A model generated the notes under the pieces. That model had not been told where the DNA came from, did no database searches, and saw only the letters and a list, made by a program, of their open reading frames with translations. A stretch of 64,000 nucleotides of DNA, taken from the NCBI RefSeq assembly GCF_034119865.1, contig NZ_CP139421.1, forward strand, positions 4,504,501 to 4,568,500, given 5' to 3'. The stretch comes from Algoriphagus sp. NG3 (GTDB lineage: Bacteria > Bacteroidota > Bacteroidia > Cytophagales > Cyclobacteriaceae). Both the position numbers and the translations under genes were made by a program. Below, in pieces: positions 61,183 through 64,000 of the stretch (positions are counted from its first letter, which is position 1; every line of letters begins with the position of its first letter).

Positions 61183-61371
61183 ATGACCGAATATGTGAAA
61201 ACTATCTTACAGAAGGTTAGCTTTTCAAAGTATTTATTTGAGCGTGAGCTGAGAAAAGGCTTAAGGATAATCTCCCATACGGAGATTCAGGAATTCAAAG
61301 AATGGTGTTATCTGATGTTTGGAAATATCCACCAGGTAATTCTCAATAGGTATTTCAAACCTGCATATTAA
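61183..61371 (+). CDS. Small 62-residue protein with its own terminator
   Basis: MTEYVKTILQKVSFSKYLFERELRKGLRIIS..., ending NRYFKPAY. Mostly helical, with basic and aromatic residues and no signal peptide. Evidence that it is a real gene is indirect: it ends 2 bases before a strong hairpin terminator and is followed by a convergent amt gene, and I recall short proteins of this form in related Cytophagales. Function unknown. Confidence 0.68.
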   Translation: MTEYVKTILQKVSFSKYLFERELRKGLRIISHTEIQEFKEWCYLMFGNIHQVILNRYFKPAY

Positions 61372-61373
61372 GT

Positions 61374-61410
61374 AAAAGCCCCATCCAACATTGGAACGGG
61401 GCTTTTTTTT
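61374..61410 (+). terminator. Terminator after the 62-residue protein
   Basis: AAAAGCCCC pairs with GGGGCTTTT across a 15-base loop and is followed by a run of T residues (eight T in all). Confidence 0.88.
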
Positions 61411-61435
61411 CATCTATGGTAGAATTGACTTTTAT

Positions 61436-62665
61436 TTAATCCTTTGTGGCAAAATCCGGATATGCGCGCATGCTGTGCTCATTGATATCCAAGCCCTCAG
61501 TTTCCTCCGCTTCATCTACCCGGATGCCAATGGTCTTTTTCATCACAAAGAAGATCACTCCTGCAAATATGACACAGAACACCCCTACTGCGGCTACCCC
61601 TATCAGCTGGGAAAAGAATTGGCCAACACCGGCAAGGTCTCCGAAAATCCCCACAGCCAAAGTCCCCCAAATACCACCGACTAAGTGAACCGAAATAGCT
61701 CCAACCGGATCATCAACTTTTATCTTGTCAAAGAATACTACCGCAAGTACGATCAAGCCTCCGCCTATCAATCCGATGATGATAGAAGAAGTCACCCCCA
61801 TAAGATCTGCACCGGCAGTAATACCTACCAAACCCGCCAAGATCCCATTCAATACCATCGTGATATCATAGGTTTTGAACATCAGGTAAGAAACCACTAG
61901 CGCGCCGATGGCACCGGCAGCAGCAGCCATACAGGTGGTCACGAAAACTTTCGATACAGTGCCTGGATCCGCACTAAGAACAGATCCTCCATTGAAACCG
62001 AACCAGCCGAACCACAAAAGAAATACGCCTAATGTTGCCAATGGAATATTATGTCCAGGAATTGCAGTCATTCCACGGGAGGTATATTTACCTATTCTCG
62101 GTCCTAAAAGTGCGGCACCTATCAATGCTCCCCATCCCCCAACAGAATGTACTATAGTAGAGCCAGCAAAGTCATAAAACGGAGTCTCCAATGAACTGAG
62201 AAATCCTCCTCCCCATTGCCACATACCCACGATAGGATAACATATCCCTACATATAGGATAGAAAAAAAGATAAACGGCCCCAGCTTCACACGTTCCGCT
62301 ACAGCTCCAGATACGATAGTAGCTGCTGTAGCGGCAAACATCGCCTGGAAAATAAAGTCAGTAAAGAAGGTATATCCCTCATTGTAGCTGCTAGTGTCCC
62401 ATCCATCTGGCAGCGTGAGACCAAAACCTGCAAACCCAAAGAAAGAACCAGCAAATTCATCCCCCGGATACATCAGATTGAATCCAACGAATGCATAGGT
62501 CAATAGGCCGATTGCAGGTATAATGGTATTTTTAAACAGAATATTAACGGTGTTTTTTGAGCGAGTAAGACCAGCTTCCAAGCTGGCGAAGCCCAAATGC
62601 ATAATGAAAACCATCGTAGTGGCGATCATCATCCATAAGTTATTGACGGTAAATAAGTCTTGCAT
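61436..62665 (-). CDS. amt: Ammonium transporter Amt
   Basis: 409 residues from ATG at 62665; a longer in-frame start at 62758 would overlap glnK by about 60 bases and has no membrane character. Eleven-helix Amt/MEP/Rh family: ATTMVFIMHLGFASLEAG, GGWGALIGAALLGPRIG, FLLWFGWFGFNGGS and DDPVGAISVHLVGGIWGTLAVG (pore histidine) are recognisable. Ammonium uptake; activity is controlled by the PII protein encoded immediately upstream (glnK). Standard glnK-amt pair. Confidence 0.96.
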   Translation of the reverse strand: MQDLFTVNNLWMMIATTMVFIMHLGFASLEAGLTRSKNTVNILFKNTIIPAIGLLTYAFVGFNLMYPGDEFAGSFFGFAGFGLTLPDGWDTSSYNEGYTFFTDFIFQAMFAATAATIVSGAVAERVKLGPFIFFSILYVGICYPIVGMWQWGGGFLSSLETPFYDFAGSTIVHSVGGWGALIGAALLGPRIGKYTSRGMTAIPGHNIPLATLGVFLLWFGWFGFNGGSVLSADPGTVSKVFVTTCMAAAAGAIGALVVSYLMFKTYDITMVLNGILAGLVGITAGADLMGVTSSIIIGLIGGGLIVLAVVFFDKIKVDDPVGAISVHLVGGIWGTLAVGIFGDLAGVGQFFSQLIGVAAVGVFCVIFAGVIFFVMKKTIGIRVDEAEETEGLDINEHSMRAYPDFATKD

Positions 62666-62699
62666 TTGATAAAATAGGTTCAGTGAGTGAGTAAATAAG

Positions 62700-63038
62700 T
62701 TAAAGTGCCTGTTCTCCGGTATCCGTGTTTCTGACGCGGTAAGCCTCCAGCACATCATAGACGAAGATTTTACCGTCTCCTACCTGACCAGTCTTTCCCT
62801 CTGTCAGAATACAGTTGATCACCGGCTCTACCAGTTCCTCTACTGTCACTATTTCGATCTTAGTTCTTGGAATATACGCAGGCTCATAAGGGACACCACG
62901 ATACATCTCCTGCCGTGCATGCTCCAATCCCATACCCTTCACCTCATAAAAGGTGAGGAACTTAACTCCCAGACCAGCCACACATGAGTGGATCTGGTCA
63001 AAGCGGGAAGTCCTAATAATCGCTTCGATTTTTTTCAT
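62700..63038 (-). CDS. glnK: Nitrogen regulatory protein P-II
   Basis: 112 residues. T-loop with the modification tyrosine Tyr51 in RGVPYEPAYIP and the C-terminal VGDGKIFVYDVLEAYRVRNTDTGEQA. The N-terminus MKKIEAIIRTSRFDQIHSCVAGLGV is a usual PII start. It senses 2-oxoglutarate, ATP and ADP and blocks Amt when nitrogen is plentiful. Encoded 34 bases before amt on the same strand. Confidence 0.96.
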   Translation of the reverse strand: MKKIEAIIRTSRFDQIHSCVAGLGVKFLTFYEVKGMGLEHARQEMYRGVPYEPAYIPRTKIEIVTVEELVEPVINCILTEGKTGQVGDGKIFVYDVLEAYRVRNTDTGEQAL

Positions 63039-63162
63039 TTTTTCAATGGGTTTAATGGTTTTTTGAGATTATGGCATAAAACTAATCAGAAAATTAAATT
63101 AATCATCAGATCAGTTAAATTTATACCTACATCACCGAATATTTTTAGCTATTTGTCAGTTT

Positions 63163-63183
63163 TACGGTTGTTTTTTAACCGTA
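63163..63183. promoter_or_regulatory. Inverted repeat between glnK and a nucleotidyltransferase
   Basis: TACGGTT and AACCGTA (7-bp arms) around a T-rich 7-base loop, in the 280-base divergent gap 63039-63318. Operator or weak terminator; no other gene seen in the gap. Confidence 0.35.
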
Positions 63184-63263
63184 TTTTCCAATAAATAAAA
63201 TATAATTCACAACATATAGGGGTAAATACAAACCTATTGCTTCATCTGATTCAGGATCGAGGA

Positions 63264-63294
63264 CTTGCCTCCCTACCATAAACACTTAATTTTG
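63264..63294 (+). promoter_or_regulatory. Bacteroidota-type promoter for the nucleotidyltransferase
   Basis: CTTG at 63264-63267 (-33) and TAATTTTG at 63287-63294 (-7), 19 bases apart, match TTTG-N19-TAnnTTTG well. The start codon is 24 bases downstream. Confidence 0.6.
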
Positions 63295-63318
63295 CCCTCG
63301 TTTCAAAAACTAAAGCAC

Positions 63319-64000
63319 ATGAACCACAAACCAACCTTATTAGTACTTGCAGCCGGAATGGGAAGCAGATATGGAGGAAATAAACAGATAGATGGATTTG
63401 GCCCTAAGGGTGAGACTATTCTTGAATATTCTATTTTCGACGCAATCAGAGCCGGTTTCGGAAAAGTAGTTTTCATAGTACGAGAAGAAATCCTTGAAGT
63501 AGCCAAAGAAAAATTCCTGCCTAAACTGGAAGGTAAAATAGAAGTCGATTTCGTAATCCAGTCTCTGGACAGCTTTGTGCCCGATGAATTGAAGCAAGCC
63601 GAGCGCAAAAAGCCTTTTGGGACTGCCCATGCTGTCCTTTGCGCTAAAGACGTGATCAAGGAGCCCTTTGCTGTCATAAACGCAGATGATTTCTATGGCA
63701 AAGAAGCATTCTCCGCCATCGGAAAATTCCTGAGCACGGAAGTAAAGCCTGATCTACATGCAATGGTGGGCTATGCCATCCAAAATGTGCTTTCAGAAAA
63801 TGGAACAGTGAGCCGTGGTGTCTGCGAAACGAATGAAAAAGGCCATCTCACCGGAATGGTAGAACGAACGTCAATTTCACGTGAGGGAGACAAAATTGTC
63901 AGTAATAGTGAAGATGAAATCCTGGAAATTGCTGAAAACACACCAGTGAGCATGAATTTTTGGGGTTTTCATCAAAATGTATTTGCTGACATCAAAAAGA
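63319..64000 (+). CDS. Sugar-phosphate nucleotidyltransferase (3' end cut off)
   Basis: 227 complete codons from ATG at 63319; the gene runs past the window. The N-terminus TLLVLAAGMGSRYGGNKQ is the GxGxR nucleotide-binding loop of NTP-transferases, followed by KGETILEYSIFDAI, FGTAHAVLCAKDVI and VINADDFYG, a metal-binding AD-type site. It activates a sugar-1-phosphate with an NTP, but the exact sugar cannot be told without the C-terminus. Could feed cell-wall or polysaccharide synthesis. Confidence 0.88.
   Translation, partial: MNHKPTLLVLAAGMGSRYGGNKQIDGFGPKGETILEYSIFDAIRAGFGKVVFIVREEILEVAKEKFLPKLEGKIEVDFVIQSLDSFVPDELKQAERKKPFGTAHAVLCAKDVIKEPFAVINADDFYGKEAFSAIGKFLSTEVKPDLHAMVGYAIQNVLSENGTVSRGVCETNEKGHLTGMVERTSISREGDKIVSNSEDEILEIAENTPVSMNFWGFHQNVFADIKK

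Noticed and set aside
1..64000. tRNA, rRNA or insertion-sequence genes
   Set aside because: I found no convincing cloverleaf, rRNA segment or transposase; absence is by eye, not a computed search.

Overview
The window looks like the chromosome of a member of the Bacteroidota, most likely Cytophagales/Cyclobacteriaceae (Algoriphagus-like). The basis is the gene families present (BatD, an ABC permease fused to an M1 peptidase, exported SusC-plug-like peptides, DUF885, DUF4143 ATPase), several TAnnTTTG promoter elements, few visible Shine-Dalgarno sequences, and many lipoprotein or AQ-ending signal peptides. The genus is inferred from recalled family composition, not from a marker search. I recognised no rRNA, tRNA, CRISPR array, intact insertion sequence or prophage.

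Layout. 1-3207: mfd, reverse strand, 3' end cut by the window edge. 3357-7336: an AT-rich accessory island on the reverse strand. It holds a protein with a glycine-rich hinge and a C-terminal HEXXH zincin-like domain, followed by five small exported paralogues alternating between two subfamilies. This looks like a toxin with an array of immunity proteins and is the best candidate for an undescribed system. The first gene's lipoprotein signal peptide sits in other reading frames just upstream of its ATG. 7582-9338: gltX and a small conserved-looking protein. 9478-11810: an outer-membrane barrel protein, then an ECF sigma / anti-sigma-like / Spy-plug fusion operon. 12047-18590: a DUF885 metallopeptidase-like protein and an ABC ATPase with its permease-M1 peptidase partner. 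18628-25502: two small envelope proteins, then an AraC regulator divergent from a complete trans-4-hydroxyproline catabolic set (DapA-family deaminase, semialdehyde dehydrogenase, epimerase, FAD oxidase).

25573-30684: a Uma2-family protein and the arginine operon argB-argD-argC-argJ (reverse strand). 30977-32122: an AAA_14/DUF4143 ATPase whose start is preceded by three TCACA-type half-sites repeated exactly every 32 bp, two of them completed to CRP/FNR-like palindromes. 32272-44291: a surface polysaccharide locus with a pyruvyl transferase, flippase, five glycosyltransferases, a polymerase/ligase, an exported beta-helix protein and the priming sugar transferase. 44469-50297: DoxX, a PQQ dehydrogenase with cytochrome c motif, an amino acid permease, a duplicated-domain secreted protein and a CPBP protease. 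50336-56504: housekeeping genes (cysteine desulfurase, glmM, mazG, ridA, fumC). 56617-64000: a GNAT protein, a dicarboxylate symporter, batD-aroC, a 62-residue protein with its own terminator, the glnK-amt pair and the 5' part of a sugar-phosphate nucleotidyltransferase.

Most genes are ordinary core or niche functions. The accessory signals are the 3.3-7.3 kb island, the ECF-controlled Spy-plug fusion, the periodic operator array at 32.1-32.2 kb, and several repeats (a GCAGTC hexamer tract, a long inverted-repeat element at 11.8 kb and short dispersed palindromes).
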